A program made the translations under genes and the position numbers. Below, in pieces: positions 8,547 through 17,572 of a DNA stretch of 46,805 bases. Each line of letters opens with the position of its first letter. Position 1 is the stretch's first letter. Below the pieces are notes generated by a model. The model was not told the origin of the DNA, ran no database searches, and worked only from the letters and a program-made list of their open reading frames with translations. Origin of the DNA: Deltaproteobacteria bacterium (GTDB lineage: Bacteria; Desulfobacterota; Syntrophia; Syntrophales; UBA8958); the NCBI GenBank assembly GCA_029561465.1, contig JAKQIZ010000006.1, forward strand, positions 1 through 46,805, given 5' to 3'.

Positions 8547-8554
8547 GGTTCCTC

Positions 8555-9214
8555 CTATTTCAGAATTGTTGGTATCCAGCGGTAAATGGGGGCCAGGGCC
8601 GCGGCCACGGTCCCCGTTTTAGGGATCATAAAGATGAAACTCCGCTGCTGCTCCGGGACCAGGGCAATGTGGCGCACCAGGCCGGGATCGGGCTGTTTGT
8701 TCACGAAATTCCGGAGTCTCTGCCGGATCGTTTCGTTGCCGAAGTAGAGGATGAAATCCAAATTGCCCCAGCGCACTGCTTCGGACTGCAGGCGGTCGAC
8801 ATTGGTGATTTTTGGTCCCCGGAAGCGGGCATAACCCTTTTCGATGAGATGCCCCTCGGCGATGGGCGCCCGGCGAAGGTGGATGGTGATGAAGAGGCGG
8901 TCGTATTTGCGGATGAGCTTGGAGACTGGCATCCACAGCCAGGCGTGGCGGGGCAGGAAGGTGATGGTGGCGTCCACCCGTTCCACCGGGGCCGACTTGG
9001 GCGGCCGGAGGGTCGCATGATAGCCGATGAGACCGCCGATGTTGGTGAAGGTCTGATCCACCGGCTTGACTACTGCCACCAGATCCGAAAAGGCGCTCCG
9101 GAAGATCCGGTCGTTGATCCGCTTCCCCCAGAAATAACCCGCCCCCAGGAGAAAGGAAAGGGCGATGAAGAGATAGAAGAGGGGCTCCCCGGCCAGATGG
9201 GCGTATTCAAACAT
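8555..9214 (-). CDS. Membrane-anchored protein of unknown function
   Basis: N-terminal TM helix; start overlaps arsA-like stop by 8 nt. Confidence 0.7.
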   Translation of the reverse strand: MFEYAHLAGEPLFYLFIALSFLLGAGYFWGKRINDRIFRSAFSDLVAVVKPVDQTFTNIGGLIGYHATLRPPKSAPVERVDATITFLPRHAWLWMPVSKLIRKYDRLFITIHLRRAPIAEGHLIEKGYARFRGPKITNVDRLQSEAVRWGNLDFILYFGNETIRQRLRNFVNKQPDPGLVRHIALVPEQQRSFIFMIPKTGTVAAALAPIYRWIPTILK

Positions 9215-10166
9215 GGTCCTCTCCTCCCCCGCCAAAGTGGACGGTCAGGTCTTCGGGTATTTCGTACAGCGGCGTATCACCCCCCAGGGTGAACGCCGGG
9301 TTCAGGGCAACGCTCGCCACCGCCGCACCGCTGGCCAGGCGTTGCAACTCCCCGGCGATGCGGTCCGCAAGGGCCCGGTTTTCCGCCGTGACCTTATTGG
9401 CGATCAGGAGTACGAGGGGCAGCTTCAGCTCCCGGAGCCCGGTAATGAGCCGCTCCGATTCCCGCAGCGAGAGGAGGTCGGGATTGAAGACCGTCACCAC
9501 GCCGCACTCCTCCCCCTGGAGTCTCCGGATCAGGACCTTGTAGTTGTCCGCCAGCAGCCTGAGGCGCTTGAGGATGTCGTCGCCGCTCTCGTCGTATTCC
9601 AGGCGGATCTCCCGGTTGGCCTCCCACTCCTTGGCGCCGCCGCGGATCTTCTGAATGGTATGGCGCTTGTCGAGGATCTGCCGGCGGATCGCCGTGAGCC
9701 GCTCTATCCACGTCATCGTGACCTGGGGCAGGGCGAGAAACCGCAGCGTCAATCCCGTCGGCGGTGTGTCGAAGACGAGATAGTCGTAGCCATCCTCTTC
9801 CCGGAGGGTCCGCTCGATACTCGTCAGCAGGGCGTACTCCTCGATGCCGGGGGAGTACTTCAGGATGGAGAAGTAGTTGTCCAGGTTAAGGACCCGGAGA
9901 TAATGGTAGGACTCGGCCAGGACCTTTGTCTCCCGTTCGAGGTAATCCCGGGCCAGCTTGCGGAGATCCACCTCCCGGAGATGCAGCCTCGGGGAAACCC
10001 GCGTCCCGCCGTTGCCCACCGTGACGCCGAAGACGTCGCCAAGATTGTGGGCCGGGTCCAAAGATACCGCGAGGACCCGGTACTGCCGGGAAAGCTGCCA
10101 GGCGGCGGCCGCTGCCAGGGTGGATTTCCCCACCCCACCCTTGCCGGTAAAAAAAAGGACCTTCAT
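9207..10166 (-). CDS. ArsA/Get3-family ATPase
   Basis: MKVLFFTGKGGVGKSTLAAAAAWQLS..SLDPAHNLGDVFG..FDTPPTGLTLRFLALP. Confidence 0.9.
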   Translation of the reverse strand: MKVLFFTGKGGVGKSTLAAAAAWQLSRQYRVLAVSLDPAHNLGDVFGVTVGNGGTRVSPRLHLREVDLRKLARDYLERETKVLAESYHYLRVLNLDNYFSILKYSPGIEEYALLTSIERTLREEDGYDYLVFDTPPTGLTLRFLALPQVTMTWIERLTAIRRQILDKRHTIQKIRGGAKEWEANREIRLEYDESGDDILKRLRLLADNYKVLIRRLQGEECGVVTVFNPDLLSLRESERLITGLRELKLPLVLLIANKVTAENRALADRIAGELQRLASGAAVASVALNPAFTLGGDTPLYEIPEDLTVHFGGGGEDHV

Positions 10167-10167
10167 C

Positions 10168-10464
10168 TCAGTCGATCCCCAGGGTGCCGGCAATCTCCGC
10201 CAGCATGTCGCCGGCATCCTCCGCCCGGCGGTGGAGGACCTGGATCTCCCGCTCCATATAAGGCAAAAGCTCCACGGCCAGAAAACCGGGCGGCGCCGGC
10301 AAACCCACAAAAGAACCCAACAGCAGCAAGGCGAAGATGTTCTCCAGCTCCTGCGCCTCCAGACAGGTCAGCGCCACCAGCCCCTCCCGCTGCGCCGTAC
10401 CCATGTCCGCCACCAACCGCCGGCAATAACTCAAAAACGAACCACCCATAAAATCCTCATGCAT
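10168..10464 (-). CDS. Small helical protein upstream of and abutting the ArsA-like gene
   Basis: MHEDFMGGSFLSYCRRLVADMGTAQREGLVALTCLEAQELENIFALLLLGSFVGLPAPPGF..; stop 1 nt before arsA-like start. Confidence 0.6.
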   Translation of the reverse strand: MHEDFMGGSFLSYCRRLVADMGTAQREGLVALTCLEAQELENIFALLLLGSFVGLPAPPGFLAVELLPYMEREIQVLHRRAEDAGDMLAEIAGTLGID

Positions 10465-10712
10465 GCTCGCCAACCGTGAGGAGCCGCGGCGATAAAAACT
10501 CTTACCGATTCGATTATCACACAATCCACAGAGAAACTCTGCCTCGGGGATGAGGCCTGCCGGCTCACGGTGATGGAGCGTGTCCTGCTATCGATATTGG
10601 CAACCGGGATATGCATCTTAAAGGGAACAAGTTCTGGTCCTGCCCCCTTGCTTTAAAGATCATTTATAAGATGAAGAAAAGGTTTATGTGCCTTACCTGT
10701 TCTTTCAAATGA

Positions 10713-10749
10713 TGCGTATCCCGGTCGCTGCGGGCGGCCGGGATACGCA
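10713..10749. repeat. 12-bp inverted repeat TGCGTATCCCGG..CCGGGATACGCA 3' of cstA
   Basis: Perfect 12-bp arms, 13-nt loop, no U-tract. Confidence 0.85.
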
Positions 10750-10763
10750 GGTTTATGACAGCA

Positions 10764-12587
10764 TCAATCTCCCTGCTTTCTCATCTTGATGAAGTCGAAG
10801 ATGAAGAGGAAGTTGAGGACCAGCATGATGCCCATGATGATCTGGACGGTCCAGCCCTGGCCGGGGGCCTTGGCGATGTTGGCCGGCATGACGACGATCA
10901 TGAACCAGATGATGGCGGCGGTTACGGTGACCCAGAGGAAATAGGCGGGGACCACCGCCATGATGGCGAATTTGGATTTCAGCTTTTTGGCCACGAAGGC
11001 CGCCCCGGTCATGAGGGCGATAGAGGCGATGAGCTGGTTGGCGGCGCCGAAGGACGGCCAGACGATGGTGAACTGCTTGCTCCAGGCCAGGTACATGCCG
11101 ATGAGGGCCGGGACCAGGGAGGCGATCCAGCGGTTCGTCAGGACGTTGTAGATACCCGAGGCGGCGTCTTTCACCGGGGCCAGCATCTCCACGAGGCAGT
11201 ACCGGGCGATGCGGTTTGTCGTATCCAGGGTGGTGAGGGCGAAGGCGGAGATCCACAGACCGGCGATGATCTTGACGATCTTCACGGGGATGAAGGAGAG
11301 GAAGCTCGCCGCCACCATGTCGGAGTAGGTCTGGACGACGAGGTTGGCCTGGGAGAGCTTCAGGGCCTCCGAGGTCTTGGTGAAGAGCTGCCCCCAGTTG
11401 TCCAGGGTCAGGGCGAAGGGGGCGACGGTAGCCTTGGCCGCGGCCGCGGCGCCGCCGGCTGCCGCCACCGCCCCCGCGGCTGCCGCTTTCGCGGCGGCGG
11501 CGGCCTGGGCGGCCATAGCCGCTTCATGACCGTTCCTGAGGGCCGTGAAGCCGAAGCCGGCGATGGCGCAAATGACGATGGTGGAGAGGAAACCCTCGGT
11601 GAACATGGAGCCGTAACCGATGAAGAGGCCGTCAGACTCCTTGGTGATCTGTTTGGACGAGGTTCCCGAGGCGACGAGGGAGTGGAAGCCCGACAGGGAA
11701 CCGCAGGCGATGATCAGGGGGATGGCGGGCCAGAACGGCGTCGGCTTGCCACCCACCAGGATCGGCGAGAACTCGGTCATCATGGGGATCTCCACGCCCC
11801 GGAAGGTGAAGAAGGCGGCGGCGAAGCCCACGAAGATCCCGAAGTAGAGCAGCCAGGAATTCAGGTAGTCCCGGGGCTGTAGCAGAATGTTCACCGGGAT
11901 GGCCGCGGCGATAATGATATAGAAGAAGAGGACCACCAGCCAGGCCTCGAAGCTCAGGGCGATGGGCATGAGTGTTCCTCCCCAGATGGCCACGGCCATT
12001 AAGGCGATCCCGATGACGGTGGCGGCGGGGAGGTTCATCTTCACCTGGTAGAGGAGATACCCGAGAATAATAGCGACGATGGTGACGAAGATGGAGGCCC
12101 CGGCGATCTCCGGCGTCTTGACGAACATGGAGGAGATGACCGTGGCGAAGGCCGCGACGACGAGCACCAGGAGGAAGAAGACGATCCAGTAGAAGGCCGT
12201 CCCCGTCCGTTTGGAGATGAGATCCGAGGCGACGAACTGGATCGATTTGCCGTCGTAGCGCATGGAGGCCATGAGGGCCAGGTAGTCATGGACGGCGCCG
12301 ATGAAGATGTTCCCCAGCCAGACCCAGGCCAGCGCCGGGAGCCAGCCCCAGCACATGGCCATGGCCGGGCCGACGATGGGGCCCGCCCCGGCGATGGAGG
12401 AGAAGTGGTGGCCGAAGAGGACCATCCGGTGGGCGGGGACGTAGTCGATCCCGTCATAGAGACGCTTCGACGGGGCCTCGATCTCATCCGAGGCCCGTAC
12501 TACGTCCCGCTCGATCTTTTTCCCGTACGTAAAGTACAGGCCCATATAAAGGATGAAGCCGATGATACAGATAACGGTTGTGGTCAT
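10764..12587 (-). CDS. cstA: Carbon starvation protein CstA family transporter
   Basis: SKRLYDGIDYVPAHRMVLFGHHFSSIAGAGPIVGPAMAMCWGWLPALAWVWLGNIFIGAVHDYLALMASMR; Ala-rich internal loop. Confidence 0.95.
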   Translation of the reverse strand: MTTTVICIIGFILYMGLYFTYGKKIERDVVRASDEIEAPSKRLYDGIDYVPAHRMVLFGHHFSSIAGAGPIVGPAMAMCWGWLPALAWVWLGNIFIGAVHDYLALMASMRYDGKSIQFVASDLISKRTGTAFYWIVFFLLVLVVAAFATVISSMFVKTPEIAGASIFVTIVAIILGYLLYQVKMNLPAATVIGIALMAVAIWGGTLMPIALSFEAWLVVLFFYIIIAAAIPVNILLQPRDYLNSWLLYFGIFVGFAAAFFTFRGVEIPMMTEFSPILVGGKPTPFWPAIPLIIACGSLSGFHSLVASGTSSKQITKESDGLFIGYGSMFTEGFLSTIVICAIAGFGFTALRNGHEAAMAAQAAAAAKAAAAGAVAAAGGAAAAAKATVAPFALTLDNWGQLFTKTSEALKLSQANLVVQTYSDMVAASFLSFIPVKIVKIIAGLWISAFALTTLDTTNRIARYCLVEMLAPVKDAASGIYNVLTNRWIASLVPALIGMYLAWSKQFTIVWPSFGAANQLIASIALMTGAAFVAKKLKSKFAIMAVVPAYFLWVTVTAAIIWFMIVVMPANIAKAPGQGWTVQIIMGIMLVLNFLFIFDFIKMRKQGD

Positions 12588-12790
12588 GAACTACCTCCTT
12601 TCAATAATAAAGTAATCATTCATTCACCAATAATTATAAACTCCCGGTGCCCTTGGCACCGTCTGCAGCCTGTGACCAATCCGTAAGTATCCCCACCGGA
12701 GATCTATTTATGTTCCCTCCTGAACGGGAGATATGTCTGCATTCCTTACCTGATGTAATTCAAAGAACGATTCCTGCCGATCCGGGAACG

Positions 12791-12819
12791 AATCTACGCC
12801 CTTGCACGGGGAATGTCAA
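12791..12819 (-). promoter_or_regulatory. Candidate sigma70 promoter for cstA
   Basis: TTGACA-N17-TAGATT on minus strand, about 200 nt upstream of the cstA start. Confidence 0.6.
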
Positions 12820-12847
12820 CGATTTTTTATCTGTAAATTCAGCTATG

Positions 12848-13642
12848 TTACGAGAAATTTTCATATGATTGCCACTCGTACCAGTGGTCGAGGGCCAGCG
12901 CGGCGGCCCAGGCGTCGATCATCGCCCGATCGCCGGCATGATCGTCTTTCCGCCGGGCCGCCGTTATCCGGACCAGCGGGGCGCCGTCGAGGATGAAGAT
13001 CGTTTTGTGGTAGGGGCCGATGAAATCGCCGTGAAAATGATCTTCCAGGCTCTTGAAGAAAACGAAGTTCATGATGTTGGCGGCGCGGTAGATCCGGGCC
13101 GGGGTAGCCCGGCGGACGTCCGGCGACAGGGACTGGAGGGCTTGACGCCGCTGGACGGAGATGTTGTGGAGCTGCAGGCGCCGCAGCTCCGGGCAGTGGT
13201 CATACAGCCATTTGTTTACCATGATGTCCGCGGGCATCCGGGTGAGTTGAAAGACCACTCCCTGATACCACCGGGCGATCATCCGCCGCACCTTGTCCCG
13301 GCCGAAGATGGCGACCAGGCGCTCCAGTTCGCTTTCCGTTTCCATGATGAACGAGGCCATGGTCCGGCGGCCGGCCACGGAGACGAAGCGCGCCGCCGCC
13401 GGGGCGCTGAAGAAACGCAGCAGGTGTCCGGTCTGATTGGCGACGAGGAAGTTGACATCCGTTTCGGGGTGGGGGCGATAATCGAAAACAAGGCGCGGTT
13501 CCCCTCTGCCGCCCAGATGAAAGTCGATCGGCGCCGCCAGCTCCGGTTTTTTTGCGACGGCGATCTTCTCTCCCGCCAGCCTTTCCACCTCGGCCAGAAG
13601 CTGCCGCACGCTGTCCATGAGTTGCAGGTCCATGGGAATCAA
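12848..13642 (-). CDS. Protein of unknown function
   Basis: Long ORF (264 aa) with coding-like composition; no family recognised. Confidence 0.6.
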   Translation of the reverse strand: MIPMDLQLMDSVRQLLAEVERLAGEKIAVAKKPELAAPIDFHLGGRGEPRLVFDYRPHPETDVNFLVANQTGHLLRFFSAPAAARFVSVAGRRTMASFIMETESELERLVAIFGRDKVRRMIARWYQGVVFQLTRMPADIMVNKWLYDHCPELRRLQLHNISVQRRQALQSLSPDVRRATPARIYRAANIMNFVFFKSLEDHFHGDFIGPYHKTIFILDGAPLVRITAARRKDDHAGDRAMIDAWAAALALDHWYEWQSYENFS

Positions 13643-13769
13643 CCCTCATTGCCGACCATGAAACACCCATGACGATGTCCCGTCACATTTTCCCGTCGAT
13701 GGCCGGGCCGTTGCCGCTATTCCATAGCATTAATGTCCCGTCTTGGGAAGCTCCGGATGGGGAAGCGCA

Positions 13770-13875
13770 CGGTGAATTTGTTTTGGCCGAAACCAGCTGG
13801 AAACAGCGGCTTTATTGTTTTTGTTGCCCGAGCAATATCAACTACTTGTGCGAAGAACAAATTTATCCGGCAAGA
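13770..13875 (+). repeat. Dispersed ~105-bp repeat, copy B
   Basis: GTGAATTTGTTTTGGCCGAAACC..GTTGCCCGAGCAATATCAACTACTTGTGCGAAGAACAAATTT matches copy A (386-490, opposite strand). Confidence 0.75.
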
Positions 13876-13944
13876 CAGCGTTCCCGGGTGGAGCAGAGGG
13901 CGAATCACCTTGAATAAGATCACGATATTGTATATGAGTAGGAC

Positions 13945-14463
13945 ATGAATAAGACGATCCCCATTCTTTCTATTGTCGGCAAGTCCAATTCGGGCAAGAC
14001 TACGCTTATAGAAGGGATGATCCCCGCGTTGATCCGGCGGGGGTGGCGGGTGGCCACGATCAAGCACAACCGCCACGGTTTTGCCATCGACCACGAGGGC
14101 AAAGACAGTTGGCGCCACAAGCGGGCCGGCGCCCGGACCACCGTCATCGCCTCTCCTCATCAGGTGGCAGTGGTGGAGGATACGGAGCGGGATTATGAAA
14201 TCGCCGAGCTGCGGGAGCGCTACATCCGGGATGTGGACCTGATCATCGTGGAGGGTTACAAGCAGAATCCCTTCCCCAAGATCGAGGTCTTTCGCCCCTC
14301 CCTGAAGCGGGAACGTCTATGCGGTCCCGACGACAACCTTATTGCCGTGGCCAGCGATGAGCCGCTGCCGGAAACGGAGACTCCCAATCTCGCCCTGAAC
14401 GACATCGATGGGATCGTCGCCTGGGTGGAGGAGTCCCTGGGGCTCAAGGCGGGAGAACAATAA
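13945..14463 (+). CDS. mobB: Molybdopterin-guanine dinucleotide biosynthesis protein B
   Basis: PILSIVGKSNSGKTTLIEGMIPALIRRGWRVATIKHNRHGF..DHEGKDSWRHKRAGA..DLIIVEGYK. Confidence 0.95.
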   Translation: MNKTIPILSIVGKSNSGKTTLIEGMIPALIRRGWRVATIKHNRHGFAIDHEGKDSWRHKRAGARTTVIASPHQVAVVEDTERDYEIAELRERYIRDVDLIIVEGYKQNPFPKIEVFRPSLKRERLCGPDDNLIAVASDEPLPETETPNLALNDIDGIVAWVEESLGLKAGEQ

Positions 14464-14535
14464 TCGCTGGTTCCCGGGGTCCGACCGTTGGGGGGATTTA
14501 TGAACATGGACGAGTCCGTAAAAAGCACAAATCAC

Positions 14536-14556
14536 CCTCCCCCTTGAAGGGGGAGG
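14536..14556. repeat. Hairpin repeat CCTCCCCCTTGAAGGGGGAGG
   Basis: Perfect inverted repeat; same family as 39688-39706 and 39746-39767. Confidence 0.8.
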
Positions 14557-14640
14557 AATTAAATGACTTCTTACGGGGACATTAACATAAATCACCTTCG
14601 GTGATTTCACCTGGGGCGGCCGGATCGATGGATAGGTAAA

Positions 14641-15069
14641 ATGTCGGAATTGTTGGACGTTAGCACCTGGTCGATATTGCAGTGGGCCCTGGTGGTCCTG
14701 GTGGCGGGGTTTATCGGCCAGTTCGGGAAGAGTTTCGCCAAATTCCTCATGGAAAAACTCAACGCGGCCCAGAAGGGCAAGACAGCGGTGAAAACAGGGG
14801 AGCATCTGCCGGACCCGGCCATAAAAAAAGAAGACGAAGGAAACGACGGGTCCGCCGACGGCGGGAGAGAAAAGGCATTACCACCGGCCGTCGTGGGTGA
14901 GGCGCCGGCGCCCACCGCCATCGCCGTCCCGGCCGTTCCTCAGGTACAGAAGACGCCACCGTCGCCGGTCGAGGCCGGTTCGTCCGCCAAAGAGGAGAAA
15001 AAGCTCCTCAAGGCCCAACTGAAGGCACAAAAAAAGGCGGCAAAGGCGGCGAATAAGGAGTCCTCATGA
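14641..15069 (+). CDS. Small TM-anchored protein with Pro/Ala-rich and Lys-rich C-terminal regions
   Basis: One TM helix (ILQWALVVLVAGFIGQF), then KLLKAQLKAQKKAAKAANK tail. Confidence 0.55.
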   Translation: MSELLDVSTWSILQWALVVLVAGFIGQFGKSFAKFLMEKLNAAQKGKTAVKTGEHLPDPAIKKEDEGNDGSADGGREKALPPAVVGEAPAPTAIAVPAVPQVQKTPPSPVEAGSSAKEEKKLLKAQLKAQKKAAKAANKESS

Positions 15070-15102
15070 TTGTTCGCTCCCCTGCCTGTATGTCTGAAGG
15101 AG

Positions 15103-15999
15103 TCAGTCCCGCAACCGGTCGCAGAAGCCGCGGATAATCTCCGCCAACTCCCGGGGCTTTTCCATGGGGATCAGATGCCCCGCGCCGGCAATCATCCGGT
15201 GTTCGCCCCGGGGAAAAAACGACGTCGCCTGGCGCAGGTCGATGAAATGGCGGTTGTCGCTTTCCGCTCCTTCCAGAACGAGAACGGGGCAGGTGACTTT
15301 GACCAGTTCGGGCCAGGGATCGTACTGCATGCCCCCCATGAAGATGGCTGCCTCCCGCTGGGGGGAACAGGTCAGTTGAACTCCCCCGCCATCCCCTGAT
15401 TTCATGCCGTATTTGATGTAGAGATCCATCATTTCGCCATCCCAGTTCCGGAAAAGCGACCGGGAACGTACATAATCGCCGGCGGCGGCGACGGAGGGCC
15501 AATAGTTCTGCCGTTTGATGGATTTGGCGGCCAGGGGATGCTGGTCCACGGTAATCTCGAGACGATAGAAATCCTGAGGCAAGAAGATCGGTTCAACGAG
15601 AACCATCCCCCGGGCCGCAAGACCGAAAACGGCATTGGCCAAGGTCAGTACCGTCGCACCCATGGAATGTCCCACGAGAAAAGGGCGGTCCAGATGCAGG
15701 GCGGCATAGAAGTCCGCCAGGTCCCGGGCGAGGGTCAACCAGCTCAAACCGCCATCCTCCGGTGTGGTTTCACGATGGTCGCAGAAATAAGGGGCGATCA
15801 CTCGATACGGCGGGGCGAGGTCCCGGGCCAGGGGATGCCAGAGCCAGGGGAGAAAACCTGTGGCATGGAGAAACATGAGGGGCGGGCCGTCCGCATCGTA
15901 GAACAGATATGGGATTTCGACGTCGTCGATGGCCTGAATGGCGGTCCGGGGTTCCGATAGCGGGTTGGCGCGGTGCTGTCTATCCGTGACGGTGCTCAT
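15103..15999 (-). CDS. Alpha/beta-hydrolase fold protein
   Basis: PPLMFLHATGFLPWLW..RPFLVGHSMGATV (GHSMG nucleophile elbow)..GAGHLIPMEKP. Confidence 0.9.
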   Translation of the reverse strand: MSTVTDRQHRANPLSEPRTAIQAIDDVEIPYLFYDADGPPLMFLHATGFLPWLWHPLARDLAPPYRVIAPYFCDHRETTPEDGGLSWLTLARDLADFYAALHLDRPFLVGHSMGATVLTLANAVFGLAARGMVLVEPIFLPQDFYRLEITVDQHPLAAKSIKRQNYWPSVAAAGDYVRSRSLFRNWDGEMMDLYIKYGMKSGDGGGVQLTCSPQREAAIFMGGMQYDPWPELVKVTCPVLVLEGAESDNRHFIDLRQATSFFPRGEHRMIAGAGHLIPMEKPRELAEIIRGFCDRLRD

Positions 16000-16169
16000 G
16001 AAGCCTAAATAAATAATGTCTTAATATAACCGGACATTTGCATTTTCCCTTGTGCCCGGTACGGGTATGATGATTATTGTGCCGCGGCAAAAAAGATTTC
16101 CTTGCGGGGTGGCGAATCTCTTTCTTTGTGGCCGACTGGTCGGGCAACTGGGGCGAGCGGGGATCAAGG

Positions 16170-16724
16170 TCAAAAAACGAATACGGCGGCCGCGATTACG
16201 GTGGTAAAACCGTCGTTCTTGACAATGGAAGACTGAGTGACATTGCGGGTCCGCACGATCTTGCCGCTGATCTTGAAGATCTCCTTCTTTTCATCCCAGC
16301 TTTCGTCCACGTTGAAATCGATGCCGAGCGTGGAAGCCAGCATGGCGGCCGCGAGATCTTCCGCATAATCGCCGGCCTGTTTTTCCGTTTGTCCAAAGGC
16401 GTGGTGCTCGCTTATATAACCGTAGGAGGTCTTGTCCGCCGGGATGGCGCAACCGATGGAGGCGGCCAAGAGCCGCTTGGGTTCGTTGCTGCACGCCCGG
16501 CTCATGACGCAGTAGGTAATGGCGCCCGGGACCATGGCCTTGAGCCCCTGGGCCCGGGAGATCATTTTCGACCCCGGGGGGAAGATGCTGGAGACCAGGA
16601 CGAGGTTACATTTTTCAATGCCGGCATCACGGAGGGCCCGTTCGAAGGAATGAAGTTCGTCTTTATGGGTGCCGACCCCTTTGGTAAAAAAGACCTTGGT
16701 AGGGACAAGGGATTTCATTGCCAA
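16170..16724 (-). CDS. pdaD: Pyruvoyl-dependent arginine decarboxylase
   Basis: [44 protein letters not shown] (self-cleavage SS)..[12 protein letters not shown]. Confidence 0.92.
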   Translation of the reverse strand: MAMKSLVPTKVFFTKGVGTHKDELHSFERALRDAGIEKCNLVLVSSIFPPGSKMISRAQGLKAMVPGAITYCVMSRACSNEPKRLLAASIGCAIPADKTSYGYISEHHAFGQTEKQAGDYAEDLAAAMLASTLGIDFNVDESWDEKKEIFKISGKIVRTRNVTQSSIVKNDGFTTVIAAAVFVF

Positions 16725-16806
16725 CCCCCTCCTTTATCACGGATTGATATTGACGCCGTGCTTATCAGTTTGCGTGGGTGGTGTCAATGATGATTTGGAA
16801 TTTATT

Positions 16807-17274
16807 TCAACCCCCTTCCGTTTGCGCAAACACTGTATTATCGTATAGATACTCCATCTTCTCCTTGTGTTTGAGCTCTTCGTTGGCCATGCGCGTCAGG
16901 ATGTCCCTAGCCTCTCCCTCGGGATGGATTTCGGCAAGTTTTGTATAGAAGTTATAGGCCTTCAATTCCCGCTCCGCCGCCACCAGATAGATATCCTTGT
17001 CCCGGGCGGTTTTTTTGATTGCCGGTTTCTCCTCGAATTCCCTGATTTTTGCCGTCCCTTCCTCGGCAATAGTCAGGGCGTTTTCCGGGTAAACGCCGTC
17101 CCGGTATTTTATCAGATAATCCCGGTGTTTACGCTCCTCATCGGCCAAAAAGACCAGGGTGTTTTTAGCTGCTTTATCCTCCACGGCGTGGTAAAGGTCC
17201 ATGTAAAATCGGAAGGCCGCCTCTTCGTTGCCGATAGCCTTTTGGAGAATCGCCTCCAGAGTCTTGTTCTTCAT
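16807..17274 (-). CDS. Rubrerythrin-like ferritin-family protein
   Basis: AIGNEEAAFRFYMDLYHAVEDKAAKNTLVFLADEERKHRDYL..AERELKAYNFYTKLAE..ANEELKHKEKMEYL. Confidence 0.88.
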   Translation of the reverse strand: MKNKTLEAILQKAIGNEEAAFRFYMDLYHAVEDKAAKNTLVFLADEERKHRDYLIKYRDGVYPENALTIAEEGTAKIREFEEKPAIKKTARDKDIYLVAAERELKAYNFYTKLAEIHPEGEARDILTRMANEELKHKEKMEYLYDNTVFAQTEGG

Positions 17275-17344
17275 CCTCACAGCCTCCTGAATTGTTGTGT
17301 TTTCTTCGGTGCGGCGACCCATCGCCGATGGGTCTTCAGACGCC

Positions 17345-17551
17345 TCAGGCGCCGCCGTAACCGACCGTCACCTTTCCCCCCTCCACGATGACGGGGACCT
17401 GCCGTTTCCCGCCGGAAAGCTTAAGCATCTCCTGAAGCCTTTCGGCATCCTTTTTTACATCCACGTAAACCGCCCGGCTTCCATAGACCGACCTGGCCTG
17501 GTCAGTGTAGGGTCAACCGCTTTTCCCGTAGATGACGATCTTTTCTTCCAT
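17345..17551 (-). CDS. Selenocysteine-containing glutaredoxin-like small protein (Uxx-star-like), in-frame UGA at codon 13
   Basis: MEEKIVIYGKSG-U-PYTDQARSVYGSRAVYVDVKKDAERLQEMLKLSGGKRQVPVIVEGGKVTVGYGGA; UGA at 17513-17515, RBS GGGAGGGG, candidate SECIS hairpin 17487-17506; absent from ORF track. Confidence 0.88.
17487..17506 (-). promoter_or_regulatory. Candidate bacterial SECIS stem-loop
   Basis: Hand-folded ACUGACC-AGGCCA-GGUCGGU (7 pairs incl. one G-U), 6-nt loop with G at position 2, about 13 nt 3' of the UGA. Confidence 0.6.
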
Positions 17552-17572
17552 ATCTTTTCCCCTCCCGCGGCA

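Noticed and set aside
10755-11882. 375-aa plus-strand ORF antisense to cstA
   Set aside because: Low-complexity Asp/Gly/His-rich antisense frame, typical of high-GC shadow ORFs; CstA on the opposite strand is unequivocal.
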